A stretch of DNA of 64,000 nt from Mytilisepta virgata (GCA_028015205.1 CM051518.1:29354001-29418000), one strand, 5' to 3'. Counted from the stretch's first letter, positions 23,701 through 35,265 are shown. Numbers and translations are program-made. Notes: generated by a model not told the origin, from the letters alone.

Positions 23701-23748
<48 letters not shown>
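23701..23748. repeat. (TA)24 microsatellite
   Basis: An uninterrupted TA dinucleotide run of 48 bases. Confidence 0.95.
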
Positions 23749-23751
<3 letters not shown>

Positions 23752-24721
23752 AAAGTATAAATTTATCAACTTCTATGTAAAATGCGTTCATAATCGCCTG
23801 AGAAAATTTGGTAACCACATCGATTGTCAGGAAAACAAACGTTCATAGGTTTTTAGAGGTTGGAAACAAATAGCACACCCACTTATTTAATTCATAATAA
23901 TTTATTATGGTTGAAATTTTACGATATGCTGTGTAATTTCAAAATTTGGGGAATGTGATTCGATGAAATTACTCTATTTATATACACACAATTATGGTTG
24001 CAAAATCTGTTCCGAAAAAATATTGGCCACGATAGGGATGGAAAATTATTTCATCTCTACTGATATGTAATTAACCATAACTGAACAAACACTCTAAGGG
24101 AATAATATTACATCGAATCAAATTTCTGGAATTTTGAAATAAAGCAAAATAAAATGTTAAAATTTAACATTATCAACTGTTATGCATGAGAGAGAGATAC
24201 GCATGAGTGGAAAGGGCTACATCCATTCCCCAACACAATTTTAATCGTGCTCAAATGAAAAATTTATACGGATTTTCTTTTATTTGAAAAAAAGAAAAGT
24301 AAAAATTTCTTTATGATCACCTGCAACATAAATATCATAAATGTTCTTTGTGTTAATTTTAGTAACAAATTTTTGTTGAGCAATCTAAATAATGTTGTAA
24401 AAAGCTTTGTCGTTGTGGAACCAATGTTAATTGATTATTAATTTGAATCTGAATCCTGTTTCTACAAAATAATATAAACTTTAACAACCACAATAGGTAA
24501 TTTCAAATCTATTAAAATGCACTCACAGATATGTTTGATATAAATTTTTGGTATTATTTCCTGAACTAAAAGAGGAAAAAATATAATATAAAGATTTTAT
24601 GCTCATCTTTTTTTCATTAAACGTATATAAAAAGGTTATCTAGTTTCTGGATATTGTTTGAAAGTATGAAGTAAGAATTGGTAAAGTTTTGACAACGGTC
24701 TTAATCCAGAATATAGGTAGC
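23749..24721. other. AT-rich spacer
   Basis: Nothing supportable was found. Confidence 0.35.
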
Positions 24722-24787
24722 TGCGGAACCGTAGCCCTTGTGCTGTTTAAGTGATAGTTGCTGTCGCATAAGGGCTACGGTTCCGCA
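24722..24787. repeat. Perfect 18-bp inverted repeat
   Basis: TGCGGAACCGTAGCCCTT (24722-24739) is exactly inverted at 24770-24787 across a 30-base loop. The arms are 61 % GC in a region well below 35 % GC. Confidence 0.9.
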
Positions 24788-25073
24788 ATTAAGAATAGAG
24801 GTGGATTCATTGTAGTCGCGTGTCTCTTTTATCATAAATTGTTTTGCAAACAAGAAAACTTATAAAATTTTTAAAGAACGAAGACATAAAAAAACATCAG
24901 TGAATGTATAACTGTTCATTATTACAACCATTTATAACAAATGTATAAAAGACACTTTAAAAATGAGACACTGAGCGACCTTAATACTGTGTCTTTGTAT
25001 TGACAATGAATAATTTAGGAATACAAAACGAAAACACAGTCTTATTTAATATTGCCCTTTTGTCTGTTTTCAG

Positions 25074-25247
25074 AATCCGATACATATGAATAAAGTTCAG
25101 CCTGTGACACCAGATTTGAATTTTGACTTACAAGTTCCCAGTGAAACCAAAGTTTTAATCGCTATTTTAAATTTTGCATTACCCAAAAAATCAAAGGGAT
25201 ACCATCTACAGAGGATGGAATTTTTACCCCTTCGAATGACGGAATAA
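25074..25247 (+). CDS. Weak candidate exon
   Basis: After an acceptor-like TTTTGTCTGTTTTCAG (ending 25073), an open frame of 57 codons reads NPIHMNKVQPVTPDLNFDLQ and continues to TAA at 25245. It includes an internal ATG at 25086. Composition is mildly protein-like, but no domain, donor or partner exon is visible. Confidence 0.15.
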   Translation, partial: NPIHMNKVQPVTPDLNFDLQVPSETKVLIAILNFALPKKSKGYHLQRMEFLPLRMTE

Positions 25248-26520
25248 ATAAAAATATACATAAAGGGGGTTCAAATGAAGGTATTATCCTTGCCCTTTTA
25301 AAGGCACTTGTAGTTGAATTGAAAATATACCTGTAGTCATATTTGAGTCGCTTTATCGCAAACTAGAAGATCATTATAAAAATGTAATACTAAAAGTATA
25401 GATATATTTAATAAATTCAAACTAATCGATCAGTCAAATCTCAATTAAAAATTAAATTATTTTTTTTATCTTTAGTGGTCTATTGTTTTCTTGTCAAACT
25501 GCGATTCTCGCACTTTAAAATTGGTAGAATAGAATGTTGATTGCTGTAATAACTTTAGAAAATCGGATTCTTGGTAAAAGTTGAGAAAGAGGACGGCTTA
25601 TGCAACATACAATTGTTGTGCGTCCATAATTCTATGTGATTTTTTAATCTGTTGTATTTTCATTTTTAATGGCAGATTTAAAATTGGTTTCATTGTTAAA
25701 TAGATTTATTTTTACTGTTTTACGGCAAATTATTTGGAGTAAAGAGTTTTATTATTCACCACCTGGAATCGGCCAGAAAGATAGAATGTTTTAGAGTGCA
25801 GTAGTCATATATAAACTTAAATTCAATCATCATTATTTTACAGCAAAAGCATAAATAATAGCATTTATGCAGAATTACTCTTCATTTAAAAAACGTTTGC
25901 AATGCAAAAGTCTCCCAAAACTAACACTGACTCAATGGTTTTCTTCTGTCAATTTAATTGTGATAGTCATGAGGAGATTAATCTTTAAAATTCCCACACT
26001 TAAGTTAAGCTATTAACTATTTTTTTAACTTCTAAGCATCACTCAGCTTTAGGTACGTGATACCCAAGAGGGAGTATTATATACGAGAGGCAATTGATTA
26101 AAAGCTTATTCAGTCAACAGAAACAACTATCGTTTTGACAGACATCAATACAAAACAATGTTTTCTCCAACTAAGAAAAAACTTGTTGAAAAATCTTATA
26201 TTTCAGTAACTTGCATTTGACTTTTTAATCGATCCTTTCAAAAAAAAACTCCGGTTTTACGTATTTAAAGAGAAAAGGGAATTTGGAGTACAATTGCACT
26301 TTGTAACACGAATTGAGTGTAAAAGACACAAAAAAAAAACGTTCTGAGAATTTATTTTAAGATCCAAATCAAACTTAAGGCAGGAGTAATTAGTAAGTAC
26401 ATGTAAACATGCTTCGATCAACAGAAATGGGTGTTTTGAAATACATATAATATATTAATGTGATATGATTAAAGTAAAATTAAAATTCTTTGATACCAAT
26501 TTTGAAAATTATGGTGAATT
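25248..26520. other. AT-rich spacer
   Basis: No supported features. Several A/T homopolymers occur. Confidence 0.35.
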
Positions 26521-26580
26521 GAATTTCAATTCACAATCGTTAGTTGTATCCTAAAAATAGCGATTGTGAATTGAAAATTT
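26486..26580. repeat. Hairpin next to a dispersed-repeat scrap
   Basis: TTCTTTGATACCAATTTTGA at 26487 matches the start of the repeat at 59301. Directly after it, TTTCAATTCACAATCG (26524-26539) is inverted as CGATTGTGAATTGAAA (26561-26576) around a 21-base loop. Confidence 0.75.
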
Positions 26581-27006
26581 TGCCACTTAAAGTTTTTGGA
26601 AGAAGTCTTTATGTGGAAGCCCGAAATCATTTCCCTACTTATTATTAGAGTAGTAATTTCATATCAGCTGAATTCCTGCATCTGACAAGTAAAAGTTTAG
26701 ACATAAACGCACTAATTATATACTCGTAATATATATATAATATAAAAAGTATCCTAACTGTCCGTCAAGCTCATTTTATCAAGTTGCATTTTTGTTCTTT
26801 TGTGTTTATCACTTTGAATTGTCTAGTTTTTATTATATTTTCAATAACCACCAATAAGAATTAAACAAATTTTCAAAAAGCAGTCTCGTACCTGGTAATT
26901 CTGAATTCATAAATTCAAAATGAAATAAAAAATGGAAAAAAGGAGTTTGATAAGTTATGTTAACTTGCAAAAAATATGAAGAACGTTTCATATTTGCCAA
27001 AGGTCA

Positions 27007-27645
27007 TTTTTAGCTCACCTGGCCCAACAGATGAGCTTTTGTCATCACCTGGCGTCCGTCGTCCGTCGGTATGTAAATGTTTACATTTTGATCTTCTTCT
27101 GAAATTCCTAGGTCAAATGAACTGAAACTTGGTATGAAGCATCTATGGTAGGGCCTTCATAAAGTTTGCGTATTTCAACCCAGTTGGACAGCTAATATGG
27201 GTGCCATGATGAATTCTAATTTCTGATTGGTCAAAAGCATCTGCGGAAGGACCTTTATAAAATTTGCATATTTCGTCCTAGACGAAAAGCGAATATGACG
27301 GCAATGATGAATTCCTATTTCTGATTGGTCAAAATTTAAAAAATGTTCTTTTCTTAAACCGCAAAGCCAAATGAATTGTCCCTTGGTATGAAACTTCTAT
27401 GGCAGGACCTATATAAAATTTTATTATTTCTTCCCGGTCAGAAAGCTAATATGGCGGCCATGATGAATTCTTATTTATGATTGGTCAAAATTTGAAACAT
27501 CTTCTCTGGAATTAAATAGCCAAATGAACTGATACTTGTTATGAAGCATCGATGGAAGGTCCATTACAATTTTCACTTGATATGAAATAAAATGGATTGA
27601 TTTTGGGACTGTCAGGTGAGCTCAATTCTCTTGAGACTCTTGCTT
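27007..27645 (+). mobile_element. Helentron/HINE-like element E4
   Basis: It starts TTTTTAGCTCACCTGG (27008-27022) with a weakened hairpin partner ATGAGCTTTT, then GCGTCCGTCGTCCGTCG. About four ~140-bp units follow (GCCAAATGAACTGAAACTTG, GGTATGAAGCATC). The 3' end reads CAGGTGAGC (27613-27621) overlapping a CTCAA/TTGAG hairpin (27621-27635), then ACTCTTG. It is the shortest intact member in the window. Confidence 0.72.
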
Positions 27646-27950
27646 TATACTTGTGGTTACATTTGTTGGATTTTGAAATAATTTGCAGGGTCTTGTTGAT
27701 TGTGTTTTTACTCTGTGTTAAAATCTACACGACAACCTAGGATATAGTTTTCTTTGTTAAGTCCTATAGGATGTTGTCTCATTGGCGTTTACCCCTTATC
27801 TTTAATTTTCGTGTGTAGGTTATTTTATTTTCAGTTAAAAAATTCCAATTTTGAATTGTTCAAATAAATATTATTTGTACACCTACTCATTTCAAAATAA
27901 GCATATTATTCCACCGAATAACTCAGTCATATTGTTCATACAAATACTCG
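27646..27950. other. Repeat-scrap spacer
   Basis: It includes GATGTTGTCTCATTGGCG near 27772. This resembles the short 3' tails of other elements in the window (GTTGTCTCTTTGACACATTC), but no boundary can be drawn. Confidence 0.3.
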
Positions 27951-28021
27951 TTGAAATGCGTCGTATACAGCATAGTATAAATTTACTATATCTAATATTA
28001 GTATCTTTGGATTGTTATTTT
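27951..28021 (+). repeat. Direct repeat with 28328-28398
   Basis: About 70 bases beginning TTGAAATGCGTCGTATACAG are repeated exactly at 28330, ending at TTGGATTGTTATTTT. The first copy is followed by CTCCTGGGATGATGTCTCTG and a GGTGGACCCTAGGTCC segment. Confidence 0.88.
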
Positions 28022-28144
28022 GAAACTCCTGGGATGATGTCTCTGCTGGTGGACCCTAGGTCCCCGAGGGTATTCACCAACCCAGTCGTCAGACATGTCT
28101 GACATGATTATTCATTGATTTGTTATAGAAATTACCAGTATTTA

Positions 28145-28398
28145 GCAAAATTCAAAAATAATAGAAATACTAAGGGTTCATTCCTTGTATTGCACATAGT
28201 AGATCTCCTTAGCTGAAATTTGGCTTCCTATTTCGGTATTTTTGGTTGAGTAGTTCTTGCTTAATATAAGTTTGGTTTTTGGTCTTCCAAATGTTTCGGT
28301 TTTAATGCTGCTGATGAGAGGTAACTCCTTGAAATGCGTCGTATACAGCATAGTATAAATTTACTATATCTAATATTAGTATCTTTGGATTGTTATTT
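28145..28398 (+). repeat. Dispersed repeat, copy 2
   Basis: Copy of 20279-20510, extended to 28398 by the segment that is also duplicated at 27951-28021. Confidence 0.85.
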
Positions 28399-29689
28399 TA
28401 TCACCTTTTACGATTGTACCAGTACTGGTTAGTCTCCAAATTTCGTGATAATTATTCTAATAAAAATGGTCATAATCTCCATTGATAATCGACCATTAAC
28501 ACATATTTAATTGTGGTACCGGGAAGTCATTGTTCAAATGACGTTATTTTTTCTGGTGTTGTTATCATCAATCTTTATTCATTATAATTAATTTGTATCT
28601 AATAATCAAACATGAATTTGTCAACTTCCTGACCAATAACACATAAAATAAAATCAGTGGATATTGTACTTTAGTGTATATAATTCACGAAGGAAAGTCA
28701 AAGGCATATCGTTTGGCACACAGCATTGGTAGAACTAGACCCCGCATGGTCTTTATAAAGTCTAGAAAAGCAGCAAATCCAGGTGTGTCTTTCAAGCTCG
28801 TTTTTGGTAGATCACCTCTGTTTAGTCATGAAAACTCATATTTTGGATTTTATATTTATCACTGAAACCAAGAGGCTAGTCTGGCTTGTTATTCCTTTTC
28901 TTTAACAATCATTGGATGAAATCTGCTTATAATTAATCATCGAGTAATCAAAATCTTGAGACGGGATTTTAATTGTCAAGAGGAGTGGTTTTATAAAGGG
29001 TAAACATTATGCTTTTACGTGGACATTTATAATTGAAATATTTTGAAAGTTTCAGTATCCCAATCGTTTATATCACCTCAAACAGTCCCTTTGATTTCTA
29101 ATTTTAAATTGTTGAAACTCCTGGAAACTAAGAATCATCTATCTCAGGCATGACTTTAACCTTCGATGTTTTTTTTGGTCATTTAGGATATGATTCTGTT
29201 CTATAAAATTGTTGGTTATCGTTCCTGCTTTCCATTTGATTGTTGCTGATGTTTCCTTGAAACAATCACAAAATTACACATAAATAAGGAATAAACTCTT
29301 GAACTCTGGTTGTCCAATAATTCGGTTAAAATTTTTTAACACACTGGTCTAATTTCGTAATAATATCTTGATTGTGAAGAAATGCAAGAAAACCGTCTGT
29401 CAGCTGGTTAAAAGATTTAGAAAACATAACAACTTTTGTTTTCCTGGTAAACAAAATCTGTAGTAGATACCAACATATCTTAATTAAAAACAGGGTGGTT
29501 CTACTTTTTCGGTCATTTTGGTATTTGGGTCTATTCTGCAGTGTTTTGGTTTACTGATTTTGATTTCCACATTTTCGGCCTTGAGCACTAATTGTTGAAA
29601 TTTATCTACTCCTTTTGTAGATCTTTCATATCTTGTCTTCTATGGAAAAATTGTTAACAAGTCACATACATTTAAATCAAAGCTCATAC
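28399..29689 (+). repeat. Upstream part of a duplicated element
   Basis: The segment 28395-28660 matches 31115-31360 at a diverged level (TCATTGTTCAAATGACGTTA, TTTGTATCTAATAATCAAAC). The rest, to 29689, is AT-rich; a 63-codon frame at 28674-28865 is not recognised. Confidence 0.55.
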
Positions 29690-30560
29690 AGCTACGAATT
29701 CAGCATTGTTTTGACATCAATATTTTTTCTTTTTTGCTGATATATTGCTAATCAATAAAGGATACAAATTCAGCATTGTTATCACATCAATGAATTTTGT
29801 TTTTTGTTTCCAAATACATTGCTAATTCATAAAGGATACAAATTCAGCATTGTTATCACATCAATGAATTTTGTGTTTTTGTTTGCAGAAACATTGCTAA
29901 TTCATAAAGGATACAAATTCAGCATTGTTATCACATCAATGAATTTTGTGTTTTTGTTTGCAGAAACATTGATAATTCATAAAGGATACAAATTCAGCAT
30001 TGTTATCACATCAATGAATTTTGTGTTTTTGTTTGCAGAAACATTGCTAATTCATAAAGGATACAAATTCAGCATTGTTATCACATCAATGAATTTTGTG
30101 TTTTTGTTTGCAGAAACATTGATAATTCATAAAGGATACAAATTCAGCATTGTTATCACATCAATGAATTTTGTGTTTTTGTTTGCAGAAACATTGATAA
30201 TTCATAAAGGATACAAATTCAGCATTGTTATCACATCAATGAATTTTGTGTTTTTGTTTGCAGAAACATTGCTAATTCATAAAGGATACAAATTCAGCAT
30301 TGTTATCACATCAATGAATTTTGTGTTTTTGTTTGCAGAAACATTGATAATTTATAAAGGATAAAAATTCAGCATTGTTATCACATCAATGAATTTTGTT
30401 TTTTGTTTGCAGATACATTGCTAATTCATAAAGGATACCAATTCAGCATTATCACATCAATGAATCCGTCTTGTTTTTTGTATGCAGATATATTCCTAAT
30501 TCATATAGGATACGAATTCCGTATTGTAATCATATCTATGAATCTTGTTTTGTTCGCAGA
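29690..30560 (+). repeat. 75-bp minisatellite, about 11 units
   Basis: The unit is ACATTGCTAATTCATAAAGG plus a 55-base remainder ending TTTTTGTTTGCAGAA. The units from about 29816 to 30365 are almost identical, differing mainly at CTAA versus ATAA; the outer units are diverged. Because 75 is a multiple of three, one frame (29804-30364) stays open and encodes a 25-residue repeat. Every unit carries an acceptor-like TTTGTTTGCAG. The near-identity at synonymous and non-synonymous sites alike argues for array turnover rather than coding constraint. Confidence 0.9.
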
Positions 30561-30640
30561 TATTAGCCCCTTACATAACTATATTATTCAGATTTTATTA
30601 TGTTTATTACATTGCAAAACATCCTCTTTGATTTACATAG
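30561..30640 (+). repeat. Downstream flank of the 75-bp array
   Basis: TTATTCAGATTTTATTATG and the following ATTACATTGCA match 31512-31545, so array and flanks form one duplicated unit. Confidence 0.65.
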
Positions 30641-30775
30641 TCTACAGAATGTTGTGATGTTGTTTCCCTATCTTTAATACTATATGTAGATAATCTAATA
30701 ATTGGTTTTAAAAACAATATAATTTTAAAGATTTAAAAAAAAAATTCTATTTATACCAACAAATCCGAAATAGGG

Positions 30776-31045
30776 GCCTCGGTGGCCGAGTGGTCTAGGT
30801 AGTTCGTCATGACTAATAATGACCACTAGCCTGTCAACGCTGAGGTTGCGAGTTCGAATCTCACCTTGTGGCGGGGTGTTTTCGACTCCGATCTTAATTG
30901 ACAAGGATTGCCAATTTTCCTACCGAAGGTCGGTGGTTCTCTCCGGGTACTCCGGCTTCCTCTACCAATAAAAAACTGGCCGCCGCGAAATAGCCAAATG
31001 TGCCGAAAATGGCGTAAAACCCCAATTAAACAAACAAACAAATCC
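30776..31045 (+). mobile_element. tRNA-derived SINE, copy 2
   Basis: A box TGGCCGAGTGG (30783-30793) and B box GAGTTCGAATC (30850-30860) match copy 1. The body GGTGGTTCTCTCCGGGTACT is followed by AATAAAAAACTGGCCGCCGC and the tail TTAAACAAACAAACAAAT. It sits between the two copies of the 28-31 kb duplicated unit. Confidence 0.87.
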
Positions 31046-31114
31046 GAAATAAGCAGATTATTCCATGCGTAACTAATTTATAAAATTCATACAGTTACCA
31101 CATTTTACACAAAA

Positions 31115-31570
31115 ACTAAAATTTTCGATTGTACCAGGAATGATCAGACAGTACGATTCTACCTCTAAAGGTCAGTATTCAAACTTCGTGATAAAACATA
31201 AGTGACGTCAATTTAACTGTAGTAACCAGAAATCATTGTTCAAATTGACGTTATTTTTTCCGGTGTTGTTATTGTCGTCAATTTTTAATCTTTATCATTT
31301 ATTTGTATCTAATAAGCAAACATGAGGTTAATCAATTACCTGACTAATTACACATAAAATGTCCAACAGGTTTTACTGATCATTTAAATGATATTGCTTA
31401 TTCATAAAGGATATAAATTTAATATTGTCATCAGATAAATGAATCTCTTTTTTATAGGCAGAAAATATTCAACTATTTATTAGATCTTTACATAATACAT
31501 GTAATAAGATTATTCAGATTTTATTATGATTATTACGTTGCATGATATCATTCTTTGACGTTGAAATATT
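31115..31570 (+). repeat. Second copy of the 28.4-30.6 kb unit, single 75-bp monomer
   Basis: TTCGATTGTACCAG, TCATTGTTCAAATTGACG and TTTGTATCTAATAAGCAAAC parallel 28408-28620. At 31390-31460 there is just one diverged version of the 75-bp monomer (GCTTATTCATAAAGGATATA), then the shared downstream flank. Confidence 0.65.
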
Positions 31571-31799
31571 AAATCCTTTAGTAAGTACTGATACTATTAT
31601 TGTGTTGAACAGCTTTACAATTTTGTCAACACCGTATTTGAGTCCAGATCTTTGACAGCCAGCATTCATTGTTTATACATCGGTTGTTGATCCTTCTTGT
31701 TACTTTAAATTAATGTTTAGGTTATTTTCTTATGTATTGAATACGTTTTCGGTTAATCTTTAGTGTTTACATGTGCTTTTATTTTTGCTCTTTATCATA

Positions 31800-31965
31800 A
31801 AATTCAACAAACAACAAAACAGAAAAGTAAACACTGACATACCAATCAATCAAAGCGACGTAACTGATAGAACTCCGGACAAAAAATAACACAAAAGAGT
31901 ACACACCACAACATAAACACACCAGAGAGTTAGGATAGTCCGACTTGGTACATTAGTGTAACCTC
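31800..31965 (+). repeat. Dispersed repeat, diverged copy
   Basis: GTAAACACTGACATACCAAT, AAAAGAGTACACACC and GGATAGTCCGACTTGGTAC align with the copies at 44475, 46215 and 61985. Confidence 0.55.
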
Positions 31966-32220
31966 ATCGCACATTGTATTTCCATGCCCTGGCCCTGTCC
32001 CTTGCCCCAAGTCACAACTATTTTGGTAACTGGCATGCATTGTGTCTTTGAAGCCATTTAGAGTTGGATTTGCCACTGTACGGAAGATCATATTGACGGC
32101 CTCTATTTTTTAATTCCCATCAGATAGGATGTCGTATCCTTGACACTCACCCCATATCCGTTCATTTTCATATATATACAGTTCATCAAAATCATCAGTG
32201 TAGGAATATTTGATAAAAAA

Positions 32221-32460
32221 AAATACTGAAGCGATAGGACAGAGGAAAAGCCTGCAAGACCAAAACCCAAAATACAAAGTAAATTTGTGACAGAGACCAA
32301 CAACTACAAAATATAACAAAACAGCAACTATACAGAACAAGAACAAGTCTAAAGACACAAAAACTAAAGCACTAGCAATGTAATCCCTCTAATAACTGGG
32401 AGTGAAAGCAAAGTAAGCATGTTCTGCTCTCTTGACGTCGCCAGTCACATTATTCCAAAT
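32221..32460 (-). repeat. Diverged retroelement 3' tail
   Basis: On the minus strand GAGCAGAACATGCTTACTTT followed by TCACTCCCAGTTATTAGAGG resembles the Penelope-like 3' region at 12840-12925 (GAGCAGGAACTGCTTACCCT, then TCACTCCTGGTTTTTATAGG). Similarity is weak but collinear over ~90 bases. Confidence 0.4.
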
Positions 32461-32667
32461 AAATTATAAAAAATGAAGTTGCTTTTATGGTAAAGTTAGA
32501 AAGAACAAATAATTACTGAACAATTACTCTGGTTTTCATGGGATATATGAGTGCTCATTCCTTTGCGATTTTTTTTTATTGATCTTAATGTTAATCTATT
32601 GGCTAGTTTAAAGATTGTACAACATTTTATGCCTAATATCTTTTTTATTACAAACATTTATTTTTAG

Positions 32668-32909
32668 GGGAATTTGATGCAGAAAGACAAACTCCAAAAT
32701 GTGGCAAGAAAGAAAATATTTGTACGTTTGAATATGACCGTAATTGTGTCTTTGTTAATGAATATGATTATTCTTATGTTAATCTGACCGAGAAATATTT
32801 TAAGATCAATTATACATGCACAGTTCAACAATCTTTTAAATTTAGCAATTTCCATTGGGAATTCGATAACGTTCGTTCAATAATAAGCATAAAACGAAAA
32901 CTATTCTGA
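32668..32909 (+). CDS. Candidate Cys-containing terminal exon, unidentified
   Basis: A pyrimidine-rich acceptor (AACATTTATTTTTAG, ending 32667) opens a 79-codon frame from 32670 to TGA at 32907-32909, with two leading bases. The peptide has four cysteines (residues 11, 18, 26, 50), a run TPKCGKKENICTFEYDRNC, and two N-glycosylation sequons (NLT at 38, NYT at 47), which suggests a secreted or extracellular domain. AATAAA follows at 33052. It lies just downstream of the receptor's last exon on the opposite strand. No family is recognised and no upstream exon could be joined. Confidence 0.35.
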
Positions 32910-33051
32910 AGAAGCCGCCTACTGAGTTGAAAATTGAAAGAATCAGAAAGAAAATTTTACTAAAAAAATGTGCTATATCATTATTAATACTCATCGAAAT
33001 TCAGCCAAAGAAAATAGGTTATTTTCCAACAGATGATTTATGCGGGGGCAA

Positions 33052-33057
33052 AATAAA
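33052..33057 (+). terminator. Candidate poly(A) signal AATAAA
   Basis: It lies 143 bases after the stop of the candidate exon ending at 32909. Its value depends on that exon being real. Confidence 0.25.
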
Positions 33058-33595
33058 ATAATGATATTTTCAAGATATGATTATTAAAATTATTTTAAAT
33101 GATAAGTAAGTGTAGAAGAGGGTTCAAGTGATCGTGCTTACTGCAATACAGAGACGAATATGATTCAGAAGAAATCGTGTACGAAGATTTACACGAGTTC
33201 TTCTTATGTGCATAAGGTTGTGAAGATTAGAAGATTGTCAATATTCATTTCAAAAACGGCATTACGTAAACAATGGAAACAACCTAACTTGGTCAATGGT
33301 AGATAACAGTAGTGTTACCTATCAACAAACATCAAAACATTTCTCCAAAAACATTGTTTTAGTTATACAAAACACATTTATCATAAATAAAGGTACATCA
33401 AGTTTTTATAAAAATATTTTTAACATCTCCTCCAAGAAATGTTCGAACTTATTTCAAACCTGTTTATACTTTCGTTTTAACATTGTTGTGTGTTGTGTGC
33501 ATTAGCAACACAAGGTCCTCACGTTGTCCTACTTTCGATTACTTTCAAAGATTACAAACTTCCACTGCTGCGAATAAGTCTGTCCGGCGATAATT

Positions 33596-33768
33596 TCATC
33601 TGTTCCCACAGCTAAAGGAATATGAAGTGACCATTCCTTTCTTTCTGTTTTGTCCTCTTTTGTTGAAGCTACACTTTAGAATTTTCAGAAATGTTCGTCT
33701 GAAGTTTGCATTACACAGTGCGTAGCACATGGGATTGATTGTACTGTTGATATAACAAAACCAATAAG
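33596..33768 (-). CDS. Muscarinic-type acetylcholine receptor, exon 2 (TM7 and C-tail)
   Basis: The minus-strand acceptor GTGTTTTTCAG ends at 33769. The exon supplies two bases that complete an Ala codon, then [19 protein letters not shown], the signature TM7 of muscarinic receptors. In the spliced protein Tyr595 (7.39), Trp596, Cys598 (7.42) and Tyr599 (7.43) line the ligand pocket and cap, and Asn605-Pro606 form the NPxxY-type motif. A helix-8-like [11 protein letters not shown] follows, whose final Cys could be palmitoylated, and then a basic 24-residue tail ends at TGA (33598-33596). Phase and sequence fit exon 1 at 49168 exactly, restoring an uninterrupted TM6-loop-TM7. Confidence 0.93.
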
Positions 33769-33769
33769 C

Positions 33770-34364
33770 TGAAAAACACGGAAATTGTAAAATTGAAAGA
33801 TAATGAATTATATAAAAGGTATCCAAATTAGATTAAAAAACTATTCTAAATTAAATGTACAAAATAATGGGTAGGTAACATCGTATTGTTATATATAATA
33901 TGCATATTCTTCGTTTAAATTGTATTATACAGAATCAATCAAAGTATGAAATTTGTAATACTTAAAAATTTCTGAAGTTGTAGTTTTTTTTAACCCCATA
34001 AATTAAGTCAAATCGCCGAGCTGTCAAAATTTAACACTGCGTAGAAAAAACCTCTTCACTAGCAAAATGTGATCGGGTGTTGGACGAGGAGGGAGGGGTT
34101 AGAAAACAAATGGTATATTCCGAGAATTCTATAAAGCTTTGATACAGTTTTCGTTTTTGTACATTTTATCGCAGTTAGTATGGATTTAATAACAACTTAT
34201 CTGATGAATTCTAAATGTATGTCAAGGCCTTTAAAATTGGAAACTAATTAATAAGCAAAATTACAGCTTTTGATAATTATAATGTAATTTAATAGCGAGG
34301 GCTATGGGATTGCTGTGCTCGCATCATTGGCCACGCCAACATCATATTAAATAATTGTCGACAA
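33770..34364. other. Intronic spacer
   Basis: AT-rich, with no supported feature. Confidence 0.35.
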
Positions 34365-35265
34365 ACAATTCTGAAAACAACACAATGAAGGGTAAAGTCA
34401 GTAAGATAAAAGACAACAAAACAATTCTGAAACAACATAATGAAGGGGAAAGTCAATAAGATAAATGAAAACAAAACAATTCTGAAACAACATAATGAAG
34501 GGGAAAGTCAGTAAAATAAATGACGACAAAACAATTCTGAAACAATATAATGAAGGGGAAAGTCAGTAAGATAAATAAAAACAAAACAATTCTGGAACAA
34601 CATAATGAAAGGGAAAGTCAGTAAGATAAATTACGACAAAACAATTCTGAAACAACATACTGAAGGGGAAAGTCTGTAAGATAAATGACGACAAAACAAT
34701 TCTGAAACAACATAATGAAGGGGAAAGTCAGTAAGATAAATGACGACAAAACAATTCTGAAACAGATATTGTAATGAAGGGGAAAGTCTGTAAGATAAAT
34801 GACGACAAAACAATTCTGAAACAACATAATGAAGGGGAAAGTCAATAAGATAAATGAAAACAAAACAATTCTGGAACAACATAATGAAAGGGAAAGTCAG
34901 TAAGATAAATTACGACAAAACAATTCTGAAACAACATAATGAAGGGGAAAGTCAGTAGGATAAATGACGAAAAAACAATTCTGAAACAACGTAATGAAGG
35001 GGGAAAGTCGGTAAGAAAAATGACAACAAAACAATTCTGAAAAAGCATAATGAAGGGGAAGTCAGTAAGATAAATGACAACAAAACAATTCTGAAACAAC
35101 ATCATGAAAGTCAGTAAGATAAATGACGACAAAACAATTCTGAAAAAATATAATGAAGGGAAAAGTCAGTAAAATAAATAAAAACAAAACAATTCTGGAA
35201 CAACATAATGAAAGGGAAAGTCGGTAAGATAAATGACAACAAAACAATTCTGAAAAAGCATAATG
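34365..35265 (+). repeat. ~56-bp minisatellite, about 16 units
   Basis: Each unit contains AACAATTCTGAAACAACATA and GAAGGGGAAAGTCAGTAAGA. The spacing is 49-60 bases with small indels. It joins directly to the 172-bp array at about 35275. The period is not a multiple of three, so all three minus-strand frames show similar repeated peptides; these are not genes. Confidence 0.92.

Noticed and set aside
28674..28865. 63-codon frame with basic N-terminal half
   Set aside because: It lies in a repeated region, is not preserved in the paralogous unit at 31.3 kb, and matches no known family.
29804..30364. Long open frame encoding 25-residue repeats
   Set aside because: The open frame follows from a 75-bp period and lack of stops in the monomer. 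Flanking monomers break it, and there is no start context or domain.
33132..33215. 27-codon acidic frame (SCLLQYRDEYDSEEIVYEDL...)
   Set aside because: It looks protein-like but is short, opens right after a stop codon, and has no good acceptor or partner exon.
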